From the NCBI GenBank assembly GCA_030278955.1, contig JAOANR010000013.1:46660191-46724190 (forward strand): a stretch of 64,000 bases of DNA, in the 5' to 3' direction. The position numbers and the translations under genes were made by a program. Each line of letters opens with the position of its first letter. The stretch's first letter is position 1. The notes below the pieces were generated by a model, which did no database searches, had not been told where the DNA came from, and was given only the letters and a program-made list of their open reading frames with translations. The stretch comes from Hygrophila difformis (Eukaryota; Streptophyta; Magnoliopsida; Lamiales; Acanthaceae). Positions 10,413 through 22,570 of the stretch are shown one piece after another.

Positions 10413-12253
10413 TGGTTCTGGGGGTCCGGTTCTCCAATGACATTGGACGCTATCTGGGATTCCCGATGATCACAGGCCATGCTGGACGGCCTCAATTTGA
10501 ATTTTTGATCGATAAAATACACTCAAAATGCAGTGGGTGGAAGAGGAAATTGCTTAATAAAGCCAGGCGGATTACTCTAGCACGGTCAGTCCTTTCTACC
10601 ATTTCATCCTATATTGCTCAAATCTATTGGTTGCCGTCGACTGTCTGTCTTGAGATTGATCGGTGCATCAATAGATTTATTTGGAAGGATGAGAGGGGAC
10701 ATGACATCCACTTGGTTAGCTGGAAGAAAACATCGCTGCCTAAGAAGATGGGTGGATTAGCGGTGAGGACATGTAGAGACATGAACATTGCTTTACTCGG
10801 AAAGCCGGTCATGGATTTGGTTTGTGGAGCGAGTAAACCATGGACTAGATTGCTTTCGGCTAAATATGGGTGTCTGGGAGGCCTGATCCCTTCGCGTGTC
10901 AGTGCGTCACCATCCTATAGGGCTTTCCTTAAAGCTTCTAAATACCTTGAGGAGGGTTTTCGTATTAGGATTGGGAGGGGAATGAATAATCTTTGGACCT
11001 CGCCTTGGCTCCTTGGTGGCACCTTGGTGACTAGGGTCCCAGATATTCATGATGATGATATGCACCTTAGGGTTCGAGATGTGTTTGAGAATGGGCGTTG
11101 GACATTGGAGAAAATCAGGACTGCCCTCTCGGACGAAATTCAGCAGGAGTTTCGCAAGTATGGTCCGTTTTGCATGCATGGTTCACTTGGGGATACCTGG
11201 CGGTGGCTGGGGACATCCGCGGGACATTATACAGTGAAGTCTGGTTACCAATGGCTTCTTGAGCGACGTCATGAATATATAGACCCGCTTAAGGCGTGGG
11301 TGTGGCGGGTGGCAGCTCCAGAGAAGGTAAGAGTATTCATTTGGCTTGCAACTCATAACTCCTTACCCTCCAACGCTTTGAGATGTGCGAGGGGCATGGC
11401 ATCTTCGGCTAGGTGCTCCATGTGTGACTCGGGGCAAGAAACAATCCGTCACCTTTTCTTTCGTTGTCCTCTCACTGTCCGAGTGTGGAATGGCGTTGGA
11501 ATTGATGTGGAGCACATTTGGGAGGATGAGGAACTTCGGCCTGATCATGTTCTTAGGGCTTTGGAGAAAATCTGGAATTGCATACACTGGGCAACACTTT
11601 GGTGTATTTGGACTATGAGGAACGGGATATGTCTTAATGGGGAGACGGGAAATGTTAATGAGGTGGTGCGTCGCGCTCGCCAGCTTGGGATGGCCTATGC
11701 AAGAGTTTTTTCTCGACGTCCTAGAGTTGCTCCCTCCCGTCTTGTATCTTGGAGGACGACAGGTAGTAGGAACATACTTCTCCATGTTGATGGTAGCTCG
11801 CGCGGGAACCCAGGGGCTGCGGGATTTGGAGGAGTTATTCGTGGTATAGAGGGGAATTGGATTCGAGGCTTTTCGGGATCTATTGGTACGAGCTCCAATT
11901 TGGTGGCAGAGCTTTATGGAATATGGAATGGAATGAAACTGCTTGCAAGCTTGCACATTGAGCACGCAAGTTGTTTCTCTGACTCACTGGAAGCCTTGAG
12001 GATGATTCGAGAGGGTGTTCAAGAGGATCATTGGCTTGCCCCGTTGATTTTTCAGATTCGAGAGGGGTTGGAGGCACAACCTGGATTGCGATGGGAACAT
12101 ATTTTGCGCGAAGGGAATGCGGTGGCGGACTCACTTGCGAAACGGGGATCAAACGGAGAGGAATTCTTCACCACCTGGGCCTTCCCTCCGGATGATGTGA
12201 GGCCTTTACTCTCGGCAGATATGGCGGGAGTTTGTTTTCTTAGGGATAGATAA
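10413..12253 (+). pseudogene. LINE ORF2 C-terminal part: RT thumb, zf-RVT and intact RNase H
   Basis: The open frame begins in host flank at 10301, but only codons from 10413 belong to the LINE. In order: RT thumb (IGRYLGFPMITGHAGRPQ, WKRKLLNKARRITLARSVLS), the zinc-binding zf-RVT domain (Cys-rich ARCSMCDSGQETIRHLFFRC), and an RNase H domain. The RNase H keeps its acidic residues: D in LHVDGSSRGNPG, E in LVAELYGIW, D in CFSDSLEAL and D in GNAVADSLAKRG. There is no internal stop across about 613 codons. It lacks the endonuclease and RT palm, so it cannot transpose alone. The upstream 37 codons of the open frame are accidental. Confidence 0.93.
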
Positions 12254-12358
12254 GTGTTTGATTTTGGTTTTACTCTCCCATCCCCCCCTCCTGCTTTCTT
12301 TTCAAATTTGTTTTTTGCTTTTTTTGCCGACGCGGTGGCGTCACTTGTATCCAAAAAA
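10413..12358 (+). mobile_element. 5'-truncated L1-type LINE with 17-bp TSD
   Basis: Contains the last part of ORF2, a short 3' UTR and a poly(A) tract (12353-12363). It is flanked by the direct repeat AAAAAGTGGGGGCGGGG at 10396-10412 and 12359-12375, identical over 17 bp; the As may be shared with the tail. The truncation point falls in the ORF2 thumb region, typical of incomplete target-primed reverse transcription. The identical TSD and uninterrupted frame indicate a recent insertion. Confidence 0.96.
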
Positions 12359-12385
12359 AAAAAGTGGGGGCGGGGCTCTTTCTAA

Positions 12386-12823
12386 GAGCCTGTTTGGAAT
12401 GACTTTTTTTCCAAGTGCTTTTGGCTTTTGCTTCTGCCAAAAACACTTTTGAAGAAAAAAGAGTGTTTGTTTTGGCTTTTTAGAAAAAGCAAAAACACCT
12501 CGAAAAGCTGCAAAAGTGCTTCTGGGAGAAGCAGCCCTCTCCGAAAAGCAGAAGCCAAAAGCACCTAGTAATGCGTGCAAAGTCTTAAATGCCCCTACTA
12601 CTTAATATAAATTACACTATAAATATATCTTATTCCGATATAAAAAGTATGTCATTTTTAGTAATTACTTCATTTCAAAAGCACTTTTTACTTTTACACA
12701 TCCAAACACACTTTTAAGAAAAAGCTGTTTTTCAAACATTTCATCCAAACACAAAAGTTACCTGCTTCTGCTTTTGGCTTTCACTTCTGCTCCTGCTTTT
12801 TTCAAAAGTCAATCCAAAGGGCC
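12386..12823. mobile_element. Harbinger-like MITE, GCTTTTGGCTTCTGC-rich
   Basis: A 438-bp element flanked by TAA (12383-12385 and 12824-12826). Its ends are GAGCCTGTTTGGAATGACTT and, on the other strand, GGCCCTTTGGATTGACTT. Long subterminal inverted repeats contain GCTTTTGGCTTTTGCTTCTG-like words. It lies 10 bp downstream of the LINE TSD. The element at 33774-34539 belongs to the same broad family. Confidence 0.8.
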
Positions 12824-12826
12824 TAA

Positions 12827-13207
12827 TTTCTCTACTTTCACGGTTATTCTCAGGCTCCCTCAATTATGGTGAAGGGGACGGCGGGTCTCTATACTCTCTA
12901 GTCTCATACACTGTTTTAGCTGTTTTATTGTGTTGAAATTATTGGGTGTTGTTGATTGATTCGTTCATCTACTTTGATGGCATTCATCAATCATCATGGT
13001 CATGAAACTTTACTCTACGCCAACTAACGGTATTCCAGAAAGTCACCAACTAAAAATAATTAGCCATAAAGCAGCAGCCAATTACCACCCACTTACTTAC
13101 CAGCCAACTCGGTTATCGGTTCACCTCCAGGCTCCAACGCGCCCCCGCCACAGGTTAACATTTGCCAGAGTCAGTTCCTCCCTTGCTTTTTCGTTTGACC
13201 AAACCTC
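12827..13207. promoter_or_regulatory. Upstream region of the LACTB2-like gene
   Basis: About 380 bp between a MITE and the first exon, presumably holding the promoter and 5' UTR. No TATA box could be chosen with confidence, and no other structure is seen. Confidence 0.35.
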
Positions 13208-16200
13208 ATGGGTTCTCAAACGGTGAACTTGGCCGTGGTCGTCAGCAACCCATCAAACGCCGCTCAGTTTCTCCTAACAAAGCAGACGCCACCCCCCAAA
13301 TTCAGCGACCCCGAGTATGATTCCTTCCAAGATTCTCAGCTTTGGGACCTGCCCTCTGCACAATTGTCCCTTCTTCACTGCCCCTCGGCCTCTCGTCAAG
13401 TTCAAATTGAACCCCATGATGATTCTTTGGTGGAATTTTTGAATCGCTTTGATCTTGATGCTGCTCTTACTCAGGTTTTCTGTTTTCTACTTCTAGACCT
13501 TTTTATGTTTTGTTGTTTTGCCCTTTCTCTTCTTAATATTCCAAGAATGTGGGAATTGAATTTGAAATTTGCTATTTGCCAATCCAATCTTTTCATGTTG
13601 TTGGTGCAGGTTCTTGAACTAATAGGATTTGATAAGGTGAAGTGGAACTTGTCAAAGGTTGTCGAGGAACCTGACTTTGGACCTGGAATTCCCATTAAGA
13701 CTGTATACATACTTGGAGAATTAGAATCCTATATTGACGACTTAAAAGGTTCCTTATTGTAGTTCTTTTTGTCAGAATGCTTCAATTCTATACGGATGAC
13801 CGAGAATATATCTGTGTAACCAGGCATTGTGATTTGTGCTAATTCATACAACAATAAAACGTTCCTTTCATCCAAGATCTAGACAACTTTATAAATTTCT
13901 TCTGTGCATCAACTATATACTCAATGTTTTGACAGCATAATTTGACCGAGAAGTATTGCTGTACAATTTTTATAACTTGAATTTATTGTATCCATTAATA
14001 TTTATTTATTTTTTACTCGTTTGAATACTCAAATTTTATTTCTCTTCCAAGATTCATATATGCCCATTTATGCAAACTTCATTTAGGAAAGATTTGTTTG
14101 CAAGTGATTTATCTCCCAGGCTTGTAATCTTTATACACAAGCTTTCAATGTTATGTCATACAGATGATTGTAAATGGATGAGCACCAAAGAGTGTGAAGA
14201 TTTACTTCTGGAAGTGAAGCCTCAAAATGATCGTATAGGCCCACTAGTAGTTTTGGGTATTCTGAATGATTCATTGCAATATACAAATGCCAATATTCCT
14301 CCCTCCTTGAGTTCCCAGGTTTGTTCTTTGTTGCTGATATTAGAGTTCATATGGAATACTGTTTCTAAAATGATATTTTGTTTATATCCATTATTACTTA
14401 TTAATTCTTGCATTGCTTTCACAATATGATTTTTTTTTTTTGGATAACGATGACGTGAAAACGTCGGCAAAGAAGAAAGCTAAAAGAAGCTACAGCAGGG
14501 AGGGAAAGAAAGGAGAATAACAATCAAACTAAAATGCTTTCACAATATGAATTTGAATACCTCTGACCCAGCCCCCAGATGATACTTAGCCGCGCACCCC
14601 CCTTCTTCTTGGTTCAAAAGAATGTGGCCTAAAAGTTTAAGTCTATAATGGTTCCTATACATGTCCACTGATTGAGTTTTTTGGTATTGCAAAGAAAAAT
14701 TCATAAAAATAAAACGCCATATTCAGTTTTCAACCCGATAGTCTTGTTTATATGCCAGGGATTCACTGGCTGATAATGTAGTAGTTGGCATATCTGCCAG
14801 CTTTGATGCCAATTCTGCATGTAATCCTAGCACGTTGCACTGTGATAATTCTTTATCTTCCAACAAGTGTATGTTGTGCAATATAAAAGTGTTAGCGATA
14901 TTTCTTTTTATAAAACGAACAATCCCGTTAGTCTGATCTCCAAGCATAATATAAACTTTTTAACATTTATTTTATGGATGATGAATCTGTGATGACAACA
15001 GAACCATATCTATATTATTTCATTATAATTGCATCTTATGATCTTATATCTTTAACGTTGTTATCAGTAAAGTAATATACTCCTCATTTTGGTGGAACAA
15101 GATTTTTATATCTTGTTAACATCTTATGATCTTATATACTCCTGATAGTTCCATATGGTGGAACAAGGTTTTCATTCAACAACTCGTCTCTTAAGAAACC
15201 ACTTCATTCATTCCAACAAACTAAAACAACCTCCTCATTCTGCAGGAATATCCTCCTGGTGTGAAACTTGTTCCAATGAAAAGCAGAACTGCTAAGCCAT
15301 TCCACACCACAAATTTGGTTGTATGCGCACCTCCAATTGGCTGTCGCAGTTCAGGCAGCGATGATTTTGTTGCAGGTGGAGATGCACTCATTGTAGATCC
15401 TGGATGCAACTTTGCCATGTACAAAGAGGTATTTTACTGCTCTACTTAGTACCATGTAATTTTGAAAGAGAATGAGTATAAGGTAGGTAATTATATCTGA
15501 TATTTCAGTGGAAGCATCTTTCAATTGCTGGTCAAAGCTATGCTTCTAATGAATTCAGTGATTTTATGACTACTTGTCATTATTGTCCATTTTAATCACA
15601 TGATGCTATTTGCACTGCCAGCTGGAGCAAATTGTTACAGCCCTCCCAAGAAAGTTGATTGTATTTGTAACCCACCATCATCATGATCATGTCGATGGTA
15701 AGCATTCCAGACTCTTTTTATACCTAAAATGCCCTTCTTTTGGCATTATTTTTCTATTCTGGTGGATGTTTTAAATAATTGTTAGCATTGCACTCATTAT
15801 ACATGGAAATTTTAATTTCAAGAACTCACTCTGTGTTACATGTCGAGTATGACCTCTCTGGGGAACTGTTGACAACCCCCACTAGGGCATTGGACAGCCA
15901 GCAGCCCCCTAGTGGAAGTTGTTGAATGAGCCCCTCTTTGGCATGTTCAGATAGTTTAATCATACAATGATCTTATGTGTCTGATTTTCTTCTTCCTTTT
16001 CCTATTACTATTTGGGGTGCATATGCATGTGCTTCATTGTGTTTCATCATGATAGTGAAGAGTTACCCTTGATTTCAGATCAGTTTCCCCTTTCTTTTCC
16101 TTGACATTATAGGGGTACATTTATCAATTTTTGGATGTTGCCAAATAATTCCTTCCCATGTGTGCAAATATACAGTCACACGTTAGACTTAATGTCTTTA

Positions 16201-16799
16201 CAGGTCTCTCAGTTGTTCAGAAATGCAACCCGGATGCTGTTCTTGTGGGTCATAAAAACACAATTTCCCGAATAAAAAAAGGTATGGTGATTTCACATAA
16301 TATGTCGAACTATTTTGTGAGAATTGAGATGTGAAGGATATCTGCGTCTTCCATTTGAGGCTACAGTAACATGCTTTTATATATTTGGACTTCAAGTAAA
16401 GTTACTTGAAGGCAGACATGTTTTTCACTTGATATTGATCTTAGTCTGAGGGGGGAAAGGAAAAAAAGTGAAAAAATCAATCAATGCTCTTGTCGGCTCT
16501 CTATAATAGATATCCATCTTGTAGAACTATCCAGTGTGTTTGGAATCAATATTATGGATGGAATCCTTTTCATTAATTGTGTTTAACAAATATATTTGCA
16601 CTTGATATTGAACCGATAATAAAAGGTGTGATTTTCTTGATCAGAAAAACGAGATATAACATTTTGAATCTTGTGTGCACAGATGACTGGTCTCTGGGAT
16701 ATATTTCAGTTTCGGGATCTGAAGAAATCTCTATTGGTGGCCAACGATGGAGACCCATTTCAGCTCCTGTAAACCCCATTGCCCATTGAGTTCAATTGA

Positions 16800-16840
<41 letters not shown>

Positions 16841-19011
16841 CATATCCCTCTGCCTTAGACGACTGAATAAGTATTAAATGGTTCTAATTCTGCCGCACTT
16901 TAAAAACTTCCCCCAAAATGTGTTTATTAATCTTTGGTTTTCTTGATTCATTACCTTTTATGTACAGCTTTACTGCCAAATATTCTAGTTTAGCACTTTC
17001 TCACGAGCTCTCTCATGTAATGAATGTCTTTTTTGCTTCTTTTTCTGAAAGTTAACACGGAATTTCCATTCTCATGCAAAAAAAAATTCAGGGCCATACA
17101 GATGGTCATATGGCGTTGCTTCATGTTTCTACAAACTCCTTGATAGTCGGGGATCATTGTGTAGGGTAAGTTACAAGATTAAGATTTGGATATGATTATT
17201 TTTTTTTCACTTTACAATCATTCTGGCATTCAAAAAGGAGAATTGGAGACTGGAGAGACATAGATGGGTTTTTGTGTTTGCTGATTAGGAAGCAAGTTAA
17301 TAGTTTCCAATTTCTAATTGATTTATATTTTTTTAAAACTTGGCTTATTCGTGTACTAATACCTTGGCATCATGAATTTGCAAATGACAGTGGTCTATGG
17401 CTATGCATATAATCTCTGTTAAGTAATGTGATGCCCAAAAATAGATTCTAAATAAATAACAAGCTTTTGTTTCTCTCGCTGTTGTTCTATTCTTTGGTTG
17501 CCGACTCTCTCAAGATAAAGTGAATTGATAATCTATTTGTGGTATTTCAGCCAGGGAAGTGCACTCTTGGATATCACTGCAGGTGGAAATATGGGTGTAA
17601 GTTTTTTTTAACACTATATAGTTCACACTATTCTTCATATGGCTAATGCCTATCACTAAAAATGCACCATAACTGAAGAGATATTAAAGCGATTTTGAGA
17701 ATTTCCAGAAATTGGTACTTTTCAGTCGCAATTTCTACAAGTCTGTTAAATGTTATGTCTTTAGTATGTCTTCGACATTCATCCAAGTTCCTAGGGATAT
17801 TTTTTTATTATTCATTTTATTGGATATCTCATTATCTTGTAAGGTTAAAATTTTTGTTTCAGGATTATTTTCAATCCACATACAAGTTTATGGAGATCTC
17901 CCCTCATGTACTAATTCCTATGCATGGTAGACCTAATATGTGGCCAAAGCACATGCTCTGTGGGTATCTTAAGTAAGATATCAAATTTTGATAGGAGATA
18001 GCTTCATGTTCTGTTGCATTATTGGAGATTTGATGATTTTATTGCACCTTTCTTTTGAAATTTTAGAAACCGCAGAAATAGAGAAGCTACTATCTTGAAA
18101 GCTATAGAACAAGGAGCCAAGACATTGTATGAGATCGTCTCTTATACATATGCTGGTGTTGATCGAAGTCTATGGATTCATGCTGCATCGAACGTGAGAC
18201 TCCATGTGGATCACCTAGCCCTGCAAAATAAATTGCCTGAGGTAACAACAATGATTTTCGTTTCTTCATGATCATTCTCTTGGTATATACCCTATAACCC
18301 TAATACATCTTAGCTGTGCATCTTTGTGAAAAGGCCTTATTTCTACTAAACTAGAAAATGCTAACTGATAAGTAAGAACGAAATTTCAAGCCTCGTTTAA
18401 TTAAATGAAAACATGCAACAATGGAGCAGTTGTGGACGATTGCTCTGCTAGTCTGCTGTATGATTTGCTTTTGATTTTGTTTTGTTTTGTTTTTTGTTTT
18501 TTTTTTTTGGAGATGTCAAGCATGCATGCCCACTGGAACTGGCTTGTTATAATCAAGCTCCAAACACTTTTTCCTGTAAAACATGCAGGATTTCTGTCTA
18601 GAAAATTTCAAGAGCAGTATTGCTGAATTTGCAGTCAAAAGTGGATAAAAAGCGAGTTTGGGCAACATTCATATCTTAGGTCGGAAAATTTTCCGGTTGT
18701 GAAATAAGTATCAGGTCTTTAAAATATTGTTAATTTGAGATTGCTGGTTTTTGGTGTATTGTTGTGTGTAGACCTATGGTGTTGCTTGACTCGGACTCTT
18801 CTGACTTGCAATCCAGGAATTCTCTATGCAGACATTTCAGTCTTCGTGTAAACTGAATCTCTTTTCACGATGGGCTTGGGAATATACGTGTAGTTATTTC
18901 GCCGTTAAGCGGCATCAGTTGAAGATCTTTGCGGGTGCTGGGGCAGTGGCAACAGTTGCTGCTCTGTACTCGTTAGGACAATCGCTTGGAAAGAATAACT
19001 TACAGATGTAA
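13208..19011 (+). CDS. Metallo-beta-lactamase-fold hydrolase (LACTB2-like), 12 coding exons
   Basis: Exons: 13208-13474, 13610-13748, 14164-14318, 15246-15428, 15622-15697, 16204-16281, 16683-16768, 17092-17165, 17551-17596, 17863-17972, 18067-18241, 18817-19011. All have GT-AG junctions and consistent phase, giving 527 residues. The zinc-site motif THHHHDH is at about 265-271; further metal ligands are GHTDGH (329-334), D349 in VGDHCVG and H389 in IPMHG. The family includes LACTB2, a single-strand RNA endonuclease in animals; the plant homologues are annotated only as metallo-beta-lactamase proteins, so substrate is open. The N-terminal 190 residues precede the MBL core and have a Nudix-like look (WDLPS). 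Residues about 500-520 are hydrophobic (FAGAGAVATVAALYSLG) and may be a tail anchor. Intron 3 holds a LINE scrap. Confidence 0.92.
14430..14534 (-). mobile_element. 105-bp LINE 3'-end insertion in intron 3, 16-bp TSD
   Basis: A T-run followed by GGATAACGATGACG. On the minus strand it ends GCCGACG...TATCC-An, like the 3' end of the LINE at 12330-12360 (GCCGACG...TATCC-An). It is flanked by the perfect direct repeat TGCTTTCACAATATGA at 14414-14429 and 14535-14550. This is an extremely 5'-truncated LINE copy inserted antisense to the host gene. Confidence 0.88.
16805..16838. repeat. (AT)n microsatellite in intron 7
   Basis: A run of about 17 AT units just after exon 7 of the LACTB2-like gene. 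Confidence 0.9.
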
Positions 19012-19239
19012 CAGACGTAAACTTAACGCAAGTTCTGTGATATCATATGTGCATTCCTTTTTAACTTTCTTTATTGAACACATTCAACACAACTTACAAG
19101 GATTACTGGATATCGATTATGTAATTCTTGTTTTATTTTGCAAAATTTATAGATAAGTTGTTTTAAATTTTAATAGAAAAGCACAAACTGTGTACAACAT
19201 GTCGGAGGTTTTTAATTGTTAACTGAAATTTATGGTGAC

Positions 19240-19669
19240 TGTCAGTTTTCCAACTAATTCTTGATTGTTTTAGGTTGAATTCCTAGGTCCATCTAATTTC
19301 TAATATGGTATCAGAGTCATGTGTACTCATTTGGGTATCTCGTTGTTTCCGAGATGAATATCATCTCGACGTTGTTTCCGAGATGAATATCATCTGTTGG
19401 GTTATCCCCTGTTTATATAGACATAGGCCACTACCTATCACCAATTGGTTTTAGGTTGAAGCTCTAGGTTCATCTTGTTTCTAACATGGAATCAGAGCCA
19501 TTGATACTCATTTGGGTATCTCGTTGTTTCCGAGATAAGGAGGAGTGTTAAAGTCCCACATCGGTTATATGTTGGGTTATCCCCTGTTTATATGGACATG
19601 AGCCACTCTACTTATCACCCATTGGTATTGATTTTAGGTTGAAGCCCTGGTTCCATCTTCTTTCAAACA
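19240..19669 (+). mobile_element. TRIM/SMART-like miniature LTR element, tandem remnants
   Basis: Three LTR units separated by very short interiors. LTR3 (19546-19669) is complete: it starts TGTTAAAGTCCCACATCGG and ends TTTCAAACA. LTR2 (about 19397-19485) and LTR1 (about 19240-19305) lack their 5' parts but share TTTTAGGTTGAA and the CATCT end. After LTR1 and LTR2 come primer-binding sites for initiator tRNA-Met (TGGTATCAGAGTCAT at 19306-19320, TGGAATCAGAGCCA at 19487-19500). The interior before LTR3 is only about 45 bp and ends in the polypurine AAGGAGGAG. No coding capacity. Confidence 0.8.
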
Positions 19670-19801
19670 GTTGAATTGTTGGCGTCTATTTACACAATGT
19701 ATCACTCAAACGATATATACTTAAAGTAATTTAAGTGTATACGTAACATTATTTGCAGAGTCGTGAGGGGAAGAACGATTTGACGCAAGTGCTCTAGTTT
19801 A

Positions 19802-20102
19802 GGCTGCGTTTGGGAAAAGACGCTAGCGATTGACGTATAGCTTTTAAAATACATACTAAAAATAGTCTAAAATCCTATTTATAGTAAACACTAATTATAG
19901 TAACTGCCAAATTTTAATCTCTAAACTCGCTCCTCTCCTCCCGCTTTTAACTTTCCAAACTCCATACTCTAAACTCTAATTTAAAATTGCATTACCAAAC
20001 ACCATTATTCAAATTTAAAACTATTTATTACCATTAATTTCAAACTCCAAACTCTAATCTCTAAACTCCAGACGCTACTCTAATTATTTCCCAAACATAC
20101 CC
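19802..20102. mobile_element. Harbinger/Tourist-like MITE
   Basis: A 301-bp element. The ends GGCTGCGTTTGGGAAA and (opposite strand) GGGTATGTTTGGGAAA are flanked by TTA on both sides (19799-19801, 20103-20105). The interior is rich in CTCTAAACTCCAAACT-type words. It lies downstream of the convergent 3' ends of two genes. Confidence 0.8.
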
Positions 20103-20280
20103 TTAGCCTAGGTAAAAACATCTCATTTCATACATTGAATTACAAACATAGAAATACAGAGTTTAGATGGGCTATGTCCCAGAGAATTCAGTGTTCATTC
20201 ATGACTCAAGACTCAAGATAGAATACAAGTTGTACAAATCCATGCCTACTGAAATTCAACTTCAACTGTATTACTTCATG

Positions 20281-22570
20281 TTAAATTGTTGATATCTCAA
20301 AAGGTAATGTATGAGCATCCAGTGCATCGGGATTGGGGAGTGAAGCGCAATTGGCCATAGGTGGTATCTTTAGATGATCTAAATCCCCTACAAGCATTTC
20401 TACCACTTTGTTCATTGCTGGCCTATTCTTGGGTTCCGTCTGGATACACCACAACCCAACAATAATCATTTTCTTAGCTAATTGCCACTCATCATCATTC
20501 ATGTTCTTGTCAAGAAATCTTACTTGGCTATTTGTTTCCAGGTGTTTGTATATCCAATCTGGAAAATACATTTCACTCGAGTGATCAACTTGATTGTCAG
20601 GATTTTGCTTTCCCACAACCATTTCCAAAATCATCATTCCATAGCTGTAGACGTCTGATTTTTGTGAGACTCTTCCGAAATTCCTGCAAAACACCTCCGG
20701 GGCAATGTACCCTATTGTCCCCCTTGCCACCAACATTGAAACTAAGCTTGATCTATTAGGGCAGAGTTTGGCAAGCCCAAAGTCAGATATCTTTGGATTG
20801 AAATCCTTGTCTAAAAGAATGTTGTGAGGCTTTATGTCAAAATGCAGAATTTTCATGTTGCACCCAAGATGCAAGTATTCCAACCCTCGTGCAGTGCCAA
20901 TTGCAATGTCGAGTAGTTTGTACCATCCTAATCTGCATGCTGCTGATGGTGAAGCAGCATTGTTTTGTATGAACTTGTCGAGAGAGCCGTTAGGCATGAA
21001 TTCATAAATCAGGGCTCTCTTGCAGCCCTCAAAACAATATCCAAGAAGAGTGACAATGTTGACATGGGAACATCTGCTAATACTTGCGACTTCATTGATG
21101 AATCCTTCTCCAATTCCTGTCACTACGCTTAGAATTTTTACTGCGACCAGACGCCCATCATTTGGTGATTTCCCTTTATACACACAACCAAATCCTCCTT
21201 TTCCCAACTCATGAGCGAATGAATTGGTCATTTTCTTGAGATCCGAAAACTTGTATCTTTGCAGTGCAAGATTGCCATTGTTGTTCAAGAACTGTTCAAT
21301 GGCATTTTGGGATTCTGCCTTTTCGTTTCGGAATCTAGTGATGCTTCTTGAGAGCAGGTACGCACCATTTGACTTGTTGTTGCGGCCCCGTATTAGAAAG
21401 GAAACAAGAAAGCACAATAATCCAAGAAACGCTACACCCGCACATAGAACTGAGTGGTGAAAATTGAAGAAGACATTATTAAGTATGAAACTTGGATATT
21501 GATGATACTACTAGAATACTAGTAGAATTGAATGGAAGCATTGTCGTCTGTCTGTCTTCATGAAAAAGAAGATATACTCCTACTAATGAATTTGGCATTT
21601 TCTGTTTGATGCAGAAGGAATAAAGAGGACAAGCAAGTGTGTGTATGTGTGTGTGTAAATTGTAATGGAAGCACACACGAAGTAGTTTACCTAGGACTAA
21701 TATAATCCATGGCGACGACAGCTTCCGATGTCTCTTACCTAACAAATTTAGTAGTAGTAATAAGTAGTAGCATATAGCGTTCGAGGCATCAGCGAACAGC
21801 GATGTTAGTATCTTGGCAATAGAGATTTCTTGAGTGGTAACGTTAACAAGACACATACCTCCTCCTCCTCCTCCTCCTCCATCTTGATCTTGACAAGAAG
21901 GAGCACAACCAGGAGTGACTGGCCATTCCAGCTCATATTCAGGAGTCAATTGTTGGAGCAGATCATCGCTGCCATATTCATGAGCCAATGGGGGTTCCAC
22001 AAGAGGCAAATGAACAAATGAACAGTTTTGCAGGACGACGACGATATGATCAGGCTCCTTCTTCAAAACACGACAGCCAAGACCATGATAAGACCATAGG
22101 TCTTCATAATACAAGTCAAAGTCACCACAACCTGTGTAACTATTGCAATCTGACAAGTGTTGATCTACAAAAACATCAGAAAGCAGATGCCTTTTTGGAC
22201 AAGAAAGGAAGGATATATTAGGATGGATTGCAAACGTGCTCAAAGGAGGGTAATGATCAGCAGCAGTAGTATTATATGGCGGGCTTCGCAGACGATGACA
22301 CTTTTCATGCTTTGCCAAAGCTGGGTCTAAAACGAGGATTTTATTGGGTGCTTTTACAGTTAGAATTTGAAGAGAAACCCCTCCAGGAGGAGGACCCAAA
22401 TGAATTTGGGGAGGAGAAAGAGTACAGTTAAGGAAGAAGAGGCCGCCGCATGTGGAGGAGTTCATGTGGCCTTGGGTGAATGGGAATTGAACAATAACAA
22501 TAGTACTAGTAAGATAATAATACAGCATCAGGAAGACAGCACAAGGAGGAGGAGTGGCAGCGGCGGCCAT
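20281..22570 (-). CDS. LRK10L2: LRK10-like receptor kinase with non-RD kinase domain (copy A)
   Basis: Two coding exons, 22570-21859 and 21449-20281, give 626 residues. The start is MAAAATPPPCAV, not the upstream in-frame codons, which lack ATG. Signal peptide at about 1-38; GUB_WAK-type Cys-rich ectodomain (STCGGLFFLNC to CGDFDLYYEDLWSY) and WAK-associated end (PEYELEWPVTPGCAPSC); a Gly-rich linker split by the intron; TM helix GVAFLGLLCFLVSFLI; then a Ser/Thr kinase with GKGGFGCVYKG, VAVK, HFDIKPHNILLD and DFGLAKL. Phe before the catalytic Asp makes it a non-RD kinase, as in the LRK10/PR5K-like group. These are plasma-membrane receptors linked to pathogen or wall sensing. Exon 1, the intron and the TM part are near-copies of the gene at 29.1-31.5 kb. 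It ends convergent with the hydrolase gene. Confidence 0.9.

Noticed and set aside
13475..13609. Reading through intron 1 of the LACTB2-like gene (frame stays open)
   Set aside because: The 135-bp segment is T-rich, hydrophobic and bounded by GT...CAG; the family alignment is continuous without it.
19546..19669. Cassandra-type LTR with 5S rRNA promoter
   Set aside because: The GTCCCACATCGG start is similar, but no 5S-like box A or C sequence is visible in the 124-bp LTR.
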